A stretch of 64,000 bases of DNA from Planctomycetota bacterium (GTDB taxonomy: Bacteria; Planctomycetota; Phycisphaerae; UBA1845; UTPLA1), in assembly GCA_015654675.1 (NCBI GenBank), contig JAATGM010000059.1:164075-228074 (forward strand). Reading direction: 5' to 3'. Positions 15,699-23,608 of the stretch are shown here, piece after piece. The notes below the pieces were generated by a model. The model did not search any database. It saw only the letters and a list, made by a program, of their open reading frames with translations, and was not told where the DNA came from. Position numbers and translations under genes: made by a program. How positions within the stretch are numbered: the stretch's first letter is position 1; each line of letters begins with the position of its first letter.

Positions 15699-17027
15699 AT
15701 GACCGGTCTTTACCGGAATGCCGTCCTCTGCATCGCGCTCGCGGTCTCCGCCTGCGCCTTCGCGCGCGCCGATTCCGAACAGCCCCTCACACCCGAAGTC
15801 CCGCTCGCCGCGCCCGAACCGCAGTCCGTTCGCTTCGTCCGCGCCCCCGGCGTCAAGATCGACTTCGAACTCTGGGCCGGCCGCGGCTCGCTCACTTCAG
15901 TCGACTTGTGGATCACCGACGACCGCTCCGTCACCTGGAAGCACGCCGAGATCGGCACAATCACAAAACCACCCGTCATCTGGACCGCCCCGCGCGATGG
16001 CCTCTACGGCCTCTACCTAATCGTCTCCAATTCCGCCGGTGCATCTTCACCGCCACCAACCCCGGGCACCGCTCCGCAGCAGTGGGTCGCCGTCGACTCC
16101 AGGCCCCCGCGCATCACAAAAATTTCCGCCACCCGCGATCCAAACTTCGAACTCAACCGCCGCGTCGATATCCGCTGGACCACCGATGACGACCACCTGA
16201 TCGATCGCCCCATCTCAATCTACTTTCGCCCGTCCGACGACGCCCTCTTCGCCCCGATCGCAAAGTCGCTCCCCAACAATGGCTCGTTCGCCTGGACCGT
16301 CCCCAACGAACTCGACGGCCGTATCGTCATCAAGATCGAAGCCACCGACCGCTGCGGCCAGACCGGCGAAGCCCTCATGTCTTCAATTGACATGCCCGCC
16401 TCAGCCAGATCATCCACGACCCTGGCGCAAGCCGCGCCCGCCAAATCCGAACATCGCGCCGCCGCCAACAGTTCCGCCCTTTCCGACTTCCTCGACCCTC
16501 CCGCCGCGGCCGTCATACCGCCCACAGCCCCCGACCCTGCCGCCGAACCCGCCGACGCCGAATCGAAGCGCAAACGCGGCGACTGGCACCGCGCCCGCGG
16601 AGAGTGGCAACTCGCCGAAGAGCGCTACCGCGAAGCCATCCAGCTCGATCCCGCGTCTGTCCCCGCCCGCCGCGGCCTCGCGGCGGTCCTCTTCCGATCA
16701 AAAAAATACGACGACGCCGACGCCGCCTACGGCTGGCTCCTCAGCACCGACGCCGACGACATCGACTCCCTTCGCGGTCGGGCTATGGTGCAGGTCTCCC
16801 AGCGGCGTTACGCTTCTGCATCGCAGACCATGCAGCGATTGCTACAACTTCGGCCCGAAGACGCCGAAATCTGGCTCGCCTCGGGCGATGTCGCCATGCT
16901 CATGGGCGACCGCGCCGTCGCCCGCAGGGCGTGGCTCAAAGTGCAGGCGATTTCCAATGTCCCGGACGAACTGGTCGAACGCGCCCATCGTCGACTCGTG
17001 ATTTATCCGGCCGACTCGGCGCCGTAG
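15699..17027 (+). CDS. Exported protein with beta-sandwich domains and TPR repeats
   Basis: A 442-residue protein. The N-terminal signal peptide (CIALAVSACAFARADS) is followed by two beta-rich segments of Ig/fibronectin type (about residues 40-125 and 135-225), the first with VKIDFELWAGRGSLTSVDLWITDD. A Pro/Ala-rich linker (about 235-285) leads to tetratricopeptide repeats (about 287-430: GDWHRARGEWQLAEERYREA, then ALYR-like repeats). TPRs suggest a scaffold that binds other proteins in the periplasm or on the outer surface. It precedes holA by 52 bases. Confidence 0.7.
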   Translation: MTGLYRNAVLCIALAVSACAFARADSEQPLTPEVPLAAPEPQSVRFVRAPGVKIDFELWAGRGSLTSVDLWITDDRSVTWKHAEIGTITKPPVIWTAPRDGLYGLYLIVSNSAGASSPPPTPGTAPQQWVAVDSRPPRITKISATRDPNFELNRRVDIRWTTDDDHLIDRPISIYFRPSDDALFAPIAKSLPNNGSFAWTVPNELDGRIVIKIEATDRCGQTGEALMSSIDMPASARSSTTLAQAAPAKSEHRAAANSSALSDFLDPPAAAVIPPTAPDPAAEPADAESKRKRGDWHRARGEWQLAEERYREAIQLDPASVPARRGLAAVLFRSKKYDDADAAYGWLLSTDADDIDSLRGRAMVQVSQRRYASASQTMQRLLQLRPEDAEIWLASGDVAMLMGDRAVARRAWLKVQAISNVPDELVERAHRRLVIYPADSAP

Positions 17028-17079
17028 CGCCGGTCGCCCAGACGACTGACGTCGCTGCCGCAAAGCGAATGGTGGAACC

Positions 17080-18159
17080 ATGACCGCGGCCAAAACCAAG
17101 CCCAGGCCCAGTGGCCCGAAACCGATCTACGCCATCCACGGCGAAGACGCCTTCCTCAAACTCGAAGCCCTGCGCTCCGTGCTGAAAGAAATCCTCGGCG
17201 ATGACGCCGATCCAATGTCCATAGTCGAGCTAGAAGGTGCATCCGCCGCCCTCGCCGACGTCCTCGACGAACTCCGCACCCCCTCCTTGCTCACTCCCAT
17301 GCGCGTGGTCATCCTTCGCGACGCCGATCCATTCATCTCAGGCCGCGGCGGCCCATCCGACGACGAACCCACCGACGATTCCGACGAAACCGAGCCCGGC
17401 TCAACCGGCGTCAACCGCGCCGGCCTAGAAAAATATCTCGCCGCCCCCAGCGAAACCGGAACGCTGATCCTCTTACTGAAGTCCTTCCCCTCCAACCTCC
17501 GCCTCTACAAGCTCGTCGCCAGCGCCGGCGAAGCCATCAAATGCGAAGCCCCCAAGTCCGCTGCCCTCTCCGGCTGGGCCGCCACCCGCGCCAAGTCCGC
17601 CTTTGGGTGCGACTTCGGCCCCGGTGCCGCCGATCGCCTCGCCGATCTCGTCGGCGCCGACTGCGGCCGACTCGATTCCGAAATCTCAAAGCTCGCCACC
17701 TACGTCGCGCCAAAAACGAAAATCACCGTCGAGGACGTCGAAGAACTCGTCGGCTCCCATCGCGAAGAAAAGGTCTTCGCCATCGGCGACGCCATCGCCC
17801 GACAGGATGCCTCCGACGCCCTCAAACTCTGGCACCAGGTGCTGGAGACCGACCGCGCCGCCCCCTTCCGCGCCCTCGGCGGCCTCGCCTGGGGCTTCCG
17901 CCGCTTCGTCAACGCCCGCCGCATGCTCGATGGCGGCGCGCCCGCCATGGCCGCCGCCCGCGCCGCCGGTTACTTCGGCGACCCCAATCTCTTCCGCCGC
18001 CAGGTCGGCCGCTTCTCCGTCCGCCAATGGGAAGATTACCTCCGTCGTCTCCTCTCGATAGACGTCGGAACGAAAACTGGCCAGACGACCACGGAGTTGG
18101 CCGTCGAAAAACTGATCGTACAAATGTGTGCCGCCCCCGCGGCGAAGGATCGCCCGTGA
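17080..18159 (+). CDS. holA: DNA polymerase III subunit delta
   Basis: The delta subunit opens the beta sliding clamp within the clamp-loader complex. The 359 residues match HolA in order: an N-terminal PIYAIHGEDAFLKLEAL segment typical of the degenerate RecA-like domain, LLTPMRVVILRDADPF, an SNLRLYKLV segment, the SEISKLATYV middle-domain motif and a C-terminal helical collar domain with FRALGGLAWGFRRFV. There is no functional P-loop, as expected for delta. An acidic insertion (SDDEPTDDSDETEPGS) lengthens domain I. The stop overlaps the GTG of the next gene (GTGA). Confidence 0.9.
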   Translation: MTAAKTKPRPSGPKPIYAIHGEDAFLKLEALRSVLKEILGDDADPMSIVELEGASAALADVLDELRTPSLLTPMRVVILRDADPFISGRGGPSDDEPTDDSDETEPGSTGVNRAGLEKYLAAPSETGTLILLLKSFPSNLRLYKLVASAGEAIKCEAPKSAALSGWAATRAKSAFGCDFGPGAADRLADLVGADCGRLDSEISKLATYVAPKTKITVEDVEELVGSHREEKVFAIGDAIARQDASDALKLWHQVLETDRAAPFRALGGLAWGFRRFVNARRMLDGGAPAMAAARAAGYFGDPNLFRRQVGRFSVRQWEDYLRRLLSIDVGTKTGQTTTELAVEKLIVQMCAAPAAKDRP

Positions 18160-19592
18160 GCAACAAACCGCTACGCCTCGTCCAGCTCGTGTCCCTGGCG
18201 CTGCTGCCCGCCACCGCCTGCAGCAGCATGAACAACTTCACCTGGTTCGGCCTGAAGAAGCCGACCGCGGCAAACTCCACGGCCGGCCCCAACCAATCCG
18301 CCGCAAACGCCGCGCCAAACGACCCGGTCAATGATCGCGTCAACGACTACGTCAAAGGTTTCGAGCCCGACGATTTCAACTCCAAAATCGCTCGGCAAGC
18401 CGCCCCCAGCCGCGCCAAGCCCGCCCGCATCGTCCGCATGGAGCAGACCCCGCAAGAGCCAACGCCGCCGGATGGCCCAGTCAACGATCCCCTCCCATCC
18501 GCTCCGCCAGCGGGCTCGCCCGACGAGCGCGTCGAAATCGCCGTCACAGACGCCGGCGCTTCTTCAAACGCATCAGCTCCCCCCGCCGCGCAACCAATCC
18601 CGCAATCCAACGCTCCTCAGACAGCGAATTCGACCGCTAACAAATCCGCAAAGTCGCCGGCCCCCACCACCACTCCGCCCGAAATCCACGCCTCAGCCGT
18701 CGGCGATACCGAAACTCCCTCGCACACGCCCGCCACTCCCATGGCGCCGCGCCTGAAAGTCGTCTCCATCGCCGAAGCCGCCGGCCAGCCGACCTCGCCC
18801 AGCGCCCCCGCACCCAACACCGCCCCAATCGCCAACCAGTCCGCCTCGGCCCGGCCCGATCCCGGCATTGACGCAATGATTCACGAACTCGAAGCCAAGG
18901 TTACCACCAGCCCCAACGACGTCGACCAGCAGGTCCGCCTCCGCATGCTCTACGCCGCCATCGGCCACGACGACAAAGCCGTCGCCCCCACCCCCGGCAT
19001 GAACGCCGACGTGCAGGAACTCGTCAGCGGCCTCATGAAAACTCTCCTCGAAGCCCGCTCCTCCGGCGGCCGCGACCCCGCCAGCTCCGCCACCAAGCAA
19101 CTCGCCGCCATGGAAGAGCTGCGAAACTCCCTCAAGTCCCGCGCCGATCTCACCATCCCCGTCCTCGCCATCTGCAACCGCATCGAAGACTTTGGCCGCT
19201 ATCAGGCCATCGACCCACCCGACTTCCCCGGCGGAGTCTCAAGCAAAGCCCTCCTCTACGTCGAGCTGGCCAACTTCAAGAGCGACAAAATGCCCGCCGG
19301 AGACTTCCGCACGCTCCTCTCCATGCGCACCAGTCTCCTCACCACCGACGGCGCCGAAGTCTGGTCCGAAGTGGACGACAACATCCAGGATCTCGCCCCC
19401 CGCGCTCGCACCGAGTTCTATCTCATGAAGCCGCTCTTCCTCCCCGCCACCCTCGTCCCCGGCGAATACGTCGTGAAGACCGAAATGGAAGACAAACTCG
19501 GGGCAAAAACCAACTCGAAGACAACCCGCCTGCGAATCCTCGCCGCGGGCGACAAACACGCTCCCCTGGGCCAGTCCGTCCGCCGACCCTGA
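18156..19592 (+). CDS. Lipoprotein with Pro/Ala-rich linker, translationally coupled to holA
   Basis: The open frame begins far upstream inside holA, but GTG at 18156 overlaps the holA stop and starts a good signal peptide, VSNKPLRLVQLVSLALLPATAC, whose lipobox cysteine is residue 22. The 478-residue product then has a disordered Pro/Ala/Ser/Thr-rich region (about 60-250) and a structured C-terminal half (about 260-470) with helices around MIHELEAKVTTSPNDVDQQV and a beta-rich end with LVPGEYVVKTEMEDKLG. It is likely an envelope protein. I do not recognise the family. Confidence 0.65.
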   Translation: MSNKPLRLVQLVSLALLPATACSSMNNFTWFGLKKPTAANSTAGPNQSAANAAPNDPVNDRVNDYVKGFEPDDFNSKIARQAAPSRAKPARIVRMEQTPQEPTPPDGPVNDPLPSAPPAGSPDERVEIAVTDAGASSNASAPPAAQPIPQSNAPQTANSTANKSAKSPAPTTTPPEIHASAVGDTETPSHTPATPMAPRLKVVSIAEAAGQPTSPSAPAPNTAPIANQSASARPDPGIDAMIHELEAKVTTSPNDVDQQVRLRMLYAAIGHDDKAVAPTPGMNADVQELVSGLMKTLLEARSSGGRDPASSATKQLAAMEELRNSLKSRADLTIPVLAICNRIEDFGRYQAIDPPDFPGGVSSKALLYVELANFKSDKMPAGDFRTLLSMRTSLLTTDGAEVWSEVDDNIQDLAPRARTEFYLMKPLFLPATLVPGEYVVKTEMEDKLGAKTNSKTTRLRILAAGDKHAPLGQSVRRP

Positions 19593-19621
19593 CGCTCGCA
19601 CGCGTCACTGGAACCGCTGCC

Positions 19622-20221
19622 ATGTCAAACCGTGTCGGTTCCACCTCCTGGCCGCGTCGAAACTGGGTCTACTTCAAACAACTCGCCCCGCACGTCTCTC
19701 GCATGTCCGGAGAGCCGTCCATCCTGCTCGTCGGCCCCGGCGCCGCCACCCGCTGCGTCAGCGGCTATCTCGCCGACGCCTCCAATCCGCCCACCACCCG
19801 CCTCGCCCGCTGGCGCGGCGACTTCGCCCGCTACGCCGACCAGGCCCTCCGCCGCATTCCCGGCATCGCCCTCGTCTCGTTCGAGCCGCTCGAACTCCAG
19901 GAAGCCGTCGACTGCCCCCATCGCCTCATTGTCGTTGACGAATCCGATCGAGTCCTCGCCGCCGTCAAACGCGACCTCCCCTCCGCCGGCTGCCATCGCA
20001 TCGACATCGCAAGGTCCTACATCCCCTTCAACGCCGACGTCGTCATCGCCTTCAACGTCATCTCGCGAACCACCGACGGCGAAGCCGCCACCCAGCACAT
20101 CGCCAACGCCGTCTCCCTCAACGGCCTCCTCATGCTCGACGACCGCTCCGCCAACCAATGGCTGAAAAAAACCGGCATCCGCTTCGAACGCGTCGAAGAA
20201 AAGCTCTATCGCCGGAAATGA
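19622..20221 (+). CDS. Unknown protein with Rossmann-like N-terminus
   Basis: A 199-residue soluble protein. A strand-loop ILLVGPGAATR (residues 34-44) resembles the glycine loop of class I methyltransferases, and ADVVIAFNVISRTTDGEAA followed by GLLMLDDRS resembles methyltransferase strand 4 and 5 regions. No catalytic motif is clear, so SAM binding is only a possibility. It lies 29 bases after the lipoprotein gene on the same strand and faces the GH172-like gene. Confidence 0.55.
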   Translation: MSNRVGSTSWPRRNWVYFKQLAPHVSRMSGEPSILLVGPGAATRCVSGYLADASNPPTTRLARWRGDFARYADQALRRIPGIALVSFEPLELQEAVDCPHRLIVVDESDRVLAAVKRDLPSAGCHRIDIARSYIPFNADVVIAFNVISRTTDGEAATQHIANAVSLNGLLMLDDRSANQWLKKTGIRFERVEEKLYRRK

Positions 20222-20251
20222 GCGCGGCCCATCGCCGGCTTCTCCGCGCCG

Positions 20252-22009
20252 CTATCGATCAACAATCACATTGCCGCCCGCCACCGCCCCCGGCTCACGG
20301 CGATCGAGATAGTAATACGCCACCGACGCATAGCGTTGCACCATGGCCGGATTGTCGACCCCATACTGAAACCGCAGCCGAAACGATTCCTGAAAATCGA
20401 TCGCGTCACTCAGCACATGCCACCGGCAGCACGACACCACCCCGGGCTCGCTCGCCAAACCACCCTTGACGTAATTCGCCGCGGCAAACGGGCTGTCAAA
20501 CGCCCCCCGCCCGAAGTAAAACCCCCCGTTGAAATAATCCTCGGTTCCCGTCCCAAAAATCTTCGTCACGCCGTCGATCACCCCTTCTTCGTTGCCCTCC
20601 AGGATATTGAGCGAAGCCCGAAACGGCCCCATTCGCCGATCGCCATCGCCCGCGACAAACAGAAACGTGCCCACATACCGGCCGCGCCCCGAAACCGAAA
20701 GCACTTCGAATCGCGACTTCTCTGCCTGCGGCCCCGCAACGGCAAACGTCCGCGCGTGCAAATACCCCCACGGCTCAACCGGCATTGACCGATCAACATG
20801 CCCGCTGATTTTCAAGGAAACCGACCCATCCCCACGGTTGCGCACCACGACGCGAACGGATTGGCGATACGGCATCGGCAGGCACATCTCGGCCGATGCA
20901 CCGCCCTCCGCCCGCTCAACGCGCAGCGCAAGCGTGCGCAGCGGCGCAAGCTGCTCGCGCGCCCCGCAAAATACATCCAACGGAATATCAAACGCCGCCC
21001 CCTCGGCCCCGTCGTAAAACACCCGCAAATCCACACCCGCCAGCCGCCCCGCCATCGCGTCGTCGAAGCTGACGCCCAGTCGCGTCAAAGTGCCGCCCGA
21101 TGAATCGCTAAACGCCACGGCCTCGCCCCCGGCCGGCACGTCCACGACTTGCATCCACCCCCCATCCCCCGCCGATGCCTCCCGCACATCGCCCGCCCGA
21201 TCAAGCATCTCCGCGCACGCCCCATACGCAACATCATCCGCCAGTCGCGGCGAAAAAGCTCGCGTCACCGATTCGATCCGCTTGACGTCCACATGATAGA
21301 AGTAAGCGCAAAACGTATTCGTCCGCCCCAGCACGACTCGCAGACGCTTCTGAAAGCTGATCGGCGTATAGCTGATCGTCGCCGCAACCGTGCGACCCGC
21401 CATCGGCTTCGCGAAAGGCGCGCTCTCGCCCAGATCGGCCACCGGCACTTCCATCACCGGCCGCGACAAATCGTCGACATAGATCCGCAGCACCTCGTAC
21501 TCAAATCGCCCGAGGTCCGGCAGATCGAAAAACCTGTTCCCGGCCAGCACATCGTCGAGGCGGAACCGCGTAAAAAACATCCGCGAGACAAAGCCCGGCC
21601 CATCATCAACCGAAGCAAGCACGTACCCGCCCAGCGTGCCGCCGTCGGTGTCAGCCCGATCGACGTGCTCCATCAAAGTCGGCAAACTCAAACCCGAGAG
21701 CGCGATGAAGTTATCGAAGTCTTTGCCGCCCGGCTCAACCAGCAGCGTTCCCGGCCGCCGATGGTGGCTCGAAAACTGCTCGTAACGATCGTTCCGCAGA
21801 TGTGGCAAACCCCGCCAGTCGCTCAGCTCCGCCAGCCCCTGATCCGTCTCAGGCGCGAGCGGTTCGGCCGTCCTGACCGCATCCCGATACCGCTCCCGGA
21901 CACCACTCAACACACACGGACCGCACACGTCGATCGTGCACCCGCTCATCGCCGCGAACGGAAGCCCACAAAATAGCACCCAGCCCGCCAATCGGCGCAC
22001 GGCATTCAT
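20252..22009 (-). CDS. DUF2961 (GH172-like) lipoprotein
   Basis: From the ATG at 22009 (MNAVRRLAGWVLF) the 585-residue protein has a lipoprotein signal with lipobox MSGC; an ATG at 22069 would add 20 residues. The family motif FGTGTEDYFNGG (about residue 490) and the DLPDLGRFEYEVLRIYVD and YRQSVRVVVRN segments mark DUF2961, now glycoside hydrolase family 172, whose known members act on fructofuranose or arabinofuranose linkages and form beta-sandwich trimers. Lipid anchoring suggests glycan degradation at the cell envelope. Activity toward any given sugar is not established by sequence alone. Confidence 0.8.
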   Translation of the reverse strand: MNAVRRLAGWVLFCGLPFAAMSGCTIDVCGPCVLSGVRERYRDAVRTAEPLAPETDQGLAELSDWRGLPHLRNDRYEQFSSHHRRPGTLLVEPGGKDFDNFIALSGLSLPTLMEHVDRADTDGGTLGGYVLASVDDGPGFVSRMFFTRFRLDDVLAGNRFFDLPDLGRFEYEVLRIYVDDLSRPVMEVPVADLGESAPFAKPMAGRTVAATISYTPISFQKRLRVVLGRTNTFCAYFYHVDVKRIESVTRAFSPRLADDVAYGACAEMLDRAGDVREASAGDGGWMQVVDVPAGGEAVAFSDSSGGTLTRLGVSFDDAMAGRLAGVDLRVFYDGAEGAAFDIPLDVFCGAREQLAPLRTLALRVERAEGGASAEMCLPMPYRQSVRVVVRNRGDGSVSLKISGHVDRSMPVEPWGYLHARTFAVAGPQAEKSRFEVLSVSGRGRYVGTFLFVAGDGDRRMGPFRASLNILEGNEEGVIDGVTKIFGTGTEDYFNGGFYFGRGAFDSPFAAANYVKGGLASEPGVVSCCRWHVLSDAIDFQESFRLRFQYGVDNPAMVQRYASVAYYYLDRREPGAVAGGNVIVDR

Positions 22010-22196
22010 GCCCCCGGTCGCAGCGCGAGTCGTCAAATGCGCGATATCGCCGTCCTCCGGCATTGCCATCCGTCGCCAGGGCGCATTTCGCCCGCATCAT
22101 CCAAAATGACCGGCGCATCATATCGCCGCGATCAAAGACCCACTGATTAATCTTGAGTGACCTGCCCGCAACCCCAATCCCGCCCGATCCCCGCCC

Positions 22197-23132
22197 TCAT
22201 CCGCCAGCCAGCAAGCTCCCCACAAACCCCGCCACGTCCCCGACGCCAATCACCCCATTCCCATCAAAATCCGCCGAGCACAAATCCCCGGCCGCGCTCG
22301 ACCCCGCCACCACCGCCGCAACAAACGCCTGAATATCCCGCCCGTTCGTCACGCAATCCTTTGTCATGTCCCCGTTCGGCAACACATCCGTCGGCGTAAA
22401 CGACATGAACGCGCTCGCCAGGTTCTCCGCCGCCCCGTCTGCCGTATCCGCATCCACGCTCTCCGCCCGAAAGTGGTACGACCGGCACGGACACAGCACA
22501 CCCGCCGGTATCGCAATCGAAGGCGTCGGCGCTCCGCCCGGCGGCGGAAAATGCCCCACGCCGGCCAGGTTCGAATCAACCACCAGAACGTGATACACCC
22601 GCACCAGCCCGCTCACATTCGGCGTCGGGTCCGGATCGGTAAACGTAAACGTCGGCGTAGTCGTCTGGTTGCTGACCGCCAGGTTCGTCGGCAAAGGAAT
22701 GACCTCCAGCCGATTCAGGTTATGGCTCAGCAGCGAATCCATATCGTCGTTCACGTCCCACACGCGATAGTTGTACCGCCCGCGCAGATTCGGAAAGTCG
22801 GCTTCCACAATCGGCACCAGCCCGACGAAATAATGTTCCGTCGCGGACCATTGGAGCGTAGGCAGCGGCACGGGATTCACATACGGAAATCCGTTATTGT
22901 TCGCCTCAGAAGTCGCCCGAGCCGGCGGCCCACTGAACCCCGCCAACCCGTTCGGATGGCTCACATCCGCCCGCAAAGAAAGATAAAGCCCCGGCGCCCC
23001 AAATATGTCATCCGGCGGCCGGTTCTCAATCAAAGTAGTCTCCCCAACAACACTCGGCCCCCCCGCCATCGCCGCCGTCCCGAAGCCGACCAGTAGCACG
23101 CCCCAAATCACTCGCGCAACCAAACCCACCAT
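22197..23132 (-). CDS. Secreted dockerin-like protein
   Basis: The ATG at 23132 has an excellent AGGAGGG ribosome site and starts a clean signal peptide (MVGLVARVIWGVLLVGFGTA) ending AMAGG; the frame extends 11 codons upstream without support. The 311-residue product has a beta-rich central region and a C-terminal dockerin-like pair: DMTKDCVTNGRDIQAFVAAV and DFDGNGVIGVGDVAGFVGSL, each with the acidic calcium loop plus helix of a type I dockerin half. Planctomycetes carry many such proteins without cohesins, so binding partners are unclear. Confidence 0.75.
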   Translation of the reverse strand: MVGLVARVIWGVLLVGFGTAAMAGGPSVVGETTLIENRPPDDIFGAPGLYLSLRADVSHPNGLAGFSGPPARATSEANNNGFPYVNPVPLPTLQWSATEHYFVGLVPIVEADFPNLRGRYNYRVWDVNDDMDSLLSHNLNRLEVIPLPTNLAVSNQTTTPTFTFTDPDPTPNVSGLVRVYHVLVVDSNLAGVGHFPPPGGAPTPSIAIPAGVLCPCRSYHFRAESVDADTADGAAENLASAFMSFTPTDVLPNGDMTKDCVTNGRDIQAFVAAVVAGSSAAGDLCSADFDGNGVIGVGDVAGFVGSLLAGG

Positions 23133-23232
23133 GCATCCCTCCTGCCCCCACCCCGAAACCCGCACCGGGCTTCCGCCTCCTCAACCCACCCCGGCATCAT
23201 ATCCCCATGCGCCAACACCCACCGACGGGTGC

Positions 23233-23256
23233 CACGGGCAAACTTGTTTGCCCGTG
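23233..23256. repeat. Palindromic repeat CACGGGCAAA-CTTG-TTTGCCCGTG
   Basis: A perfect 10-bp stem with a 4-base loop, preceded by GGGTGC. A related, less perfect copy lies at about 62019-62043 (GGCACGGG then TTGCCCGCG). Both are between genes. The form suggests a dispersed REP-like element, perhaps mobilised by a RAYT transposase, though none is encoded here. Confidence 0.6.
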
Positions 23257-23295
23257 CGCGTGCAAACCACCCGCCCCCCGCGCGAGCCGGGCCAA

Positions 23296-23315
23296 CCCGG
23301 CCGTCCCCGGCCGGG
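23296..23315. repeat. GC-only hairpin
   Basis: CCCGGCCG at 23296-23303 pairs perfectly with CGGCCGGG at 23308-23315 across a TCCC loop. No T-run follows on either strand, so it is not an obvious intrinsic terminator. It may be another dispersed palindrome. Confidence 0.5.
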
Positions 23316-23447
23316 CAGGTGACGTACGAATGGAGTCGACACCCGCACTAAACCAACAACCTGCCCAGACTGCGATCCGATTCCTGCGTGGATAGCACGC
23401 CACACCATTGGCGCCCAACGCCGCCAAAAATTCCGCCCCCCCGCGCG

Positions 23448-23486
23448 GTAACAGTTTTCTCAAAAACTCCACATTTTCCCTGTTAC
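23448..23486. repeat. Spaced inverted repeat GTAACAG...CTGTTAC
   Basis: Two perfect 7-bp arms, 23448-23454 and 23480-23486, flank a 25-base AT-richer spacer about 120-160 bases upstream of the kelch protein gene. The layout would suit a dimeric regulator binding site or a weak leader hairpin. No function can be assigned from sequence. Confidence 0.4.
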
Positions 23487-23608
23487 AAAACCGCCCGGAC
23501 TACGACTAGACCCCCGGCCTCCGGCTGGGTGGAGTCCGACCTCAGAATCGACCACCCGCCCGAAGAGCCCCAAAAAACCGCGAAAACCGGCACATTCACG
23601 CGGTTACG

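Larger units (their letters stand above)
23133..23608. other. Intergenic stretch with several inverted repeats
   Basis: About 475 bases between two divergently transcribed secreted-protein genes. No credible gene is present. It contains a 10-bp-stem palindrome (23233-23256), a GC-only 8-bp hairpin (23296-23315), and a spaced inverted repeat (23448-23486). The C-rich strand bias reflects local composition. Confidence 0.5.
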
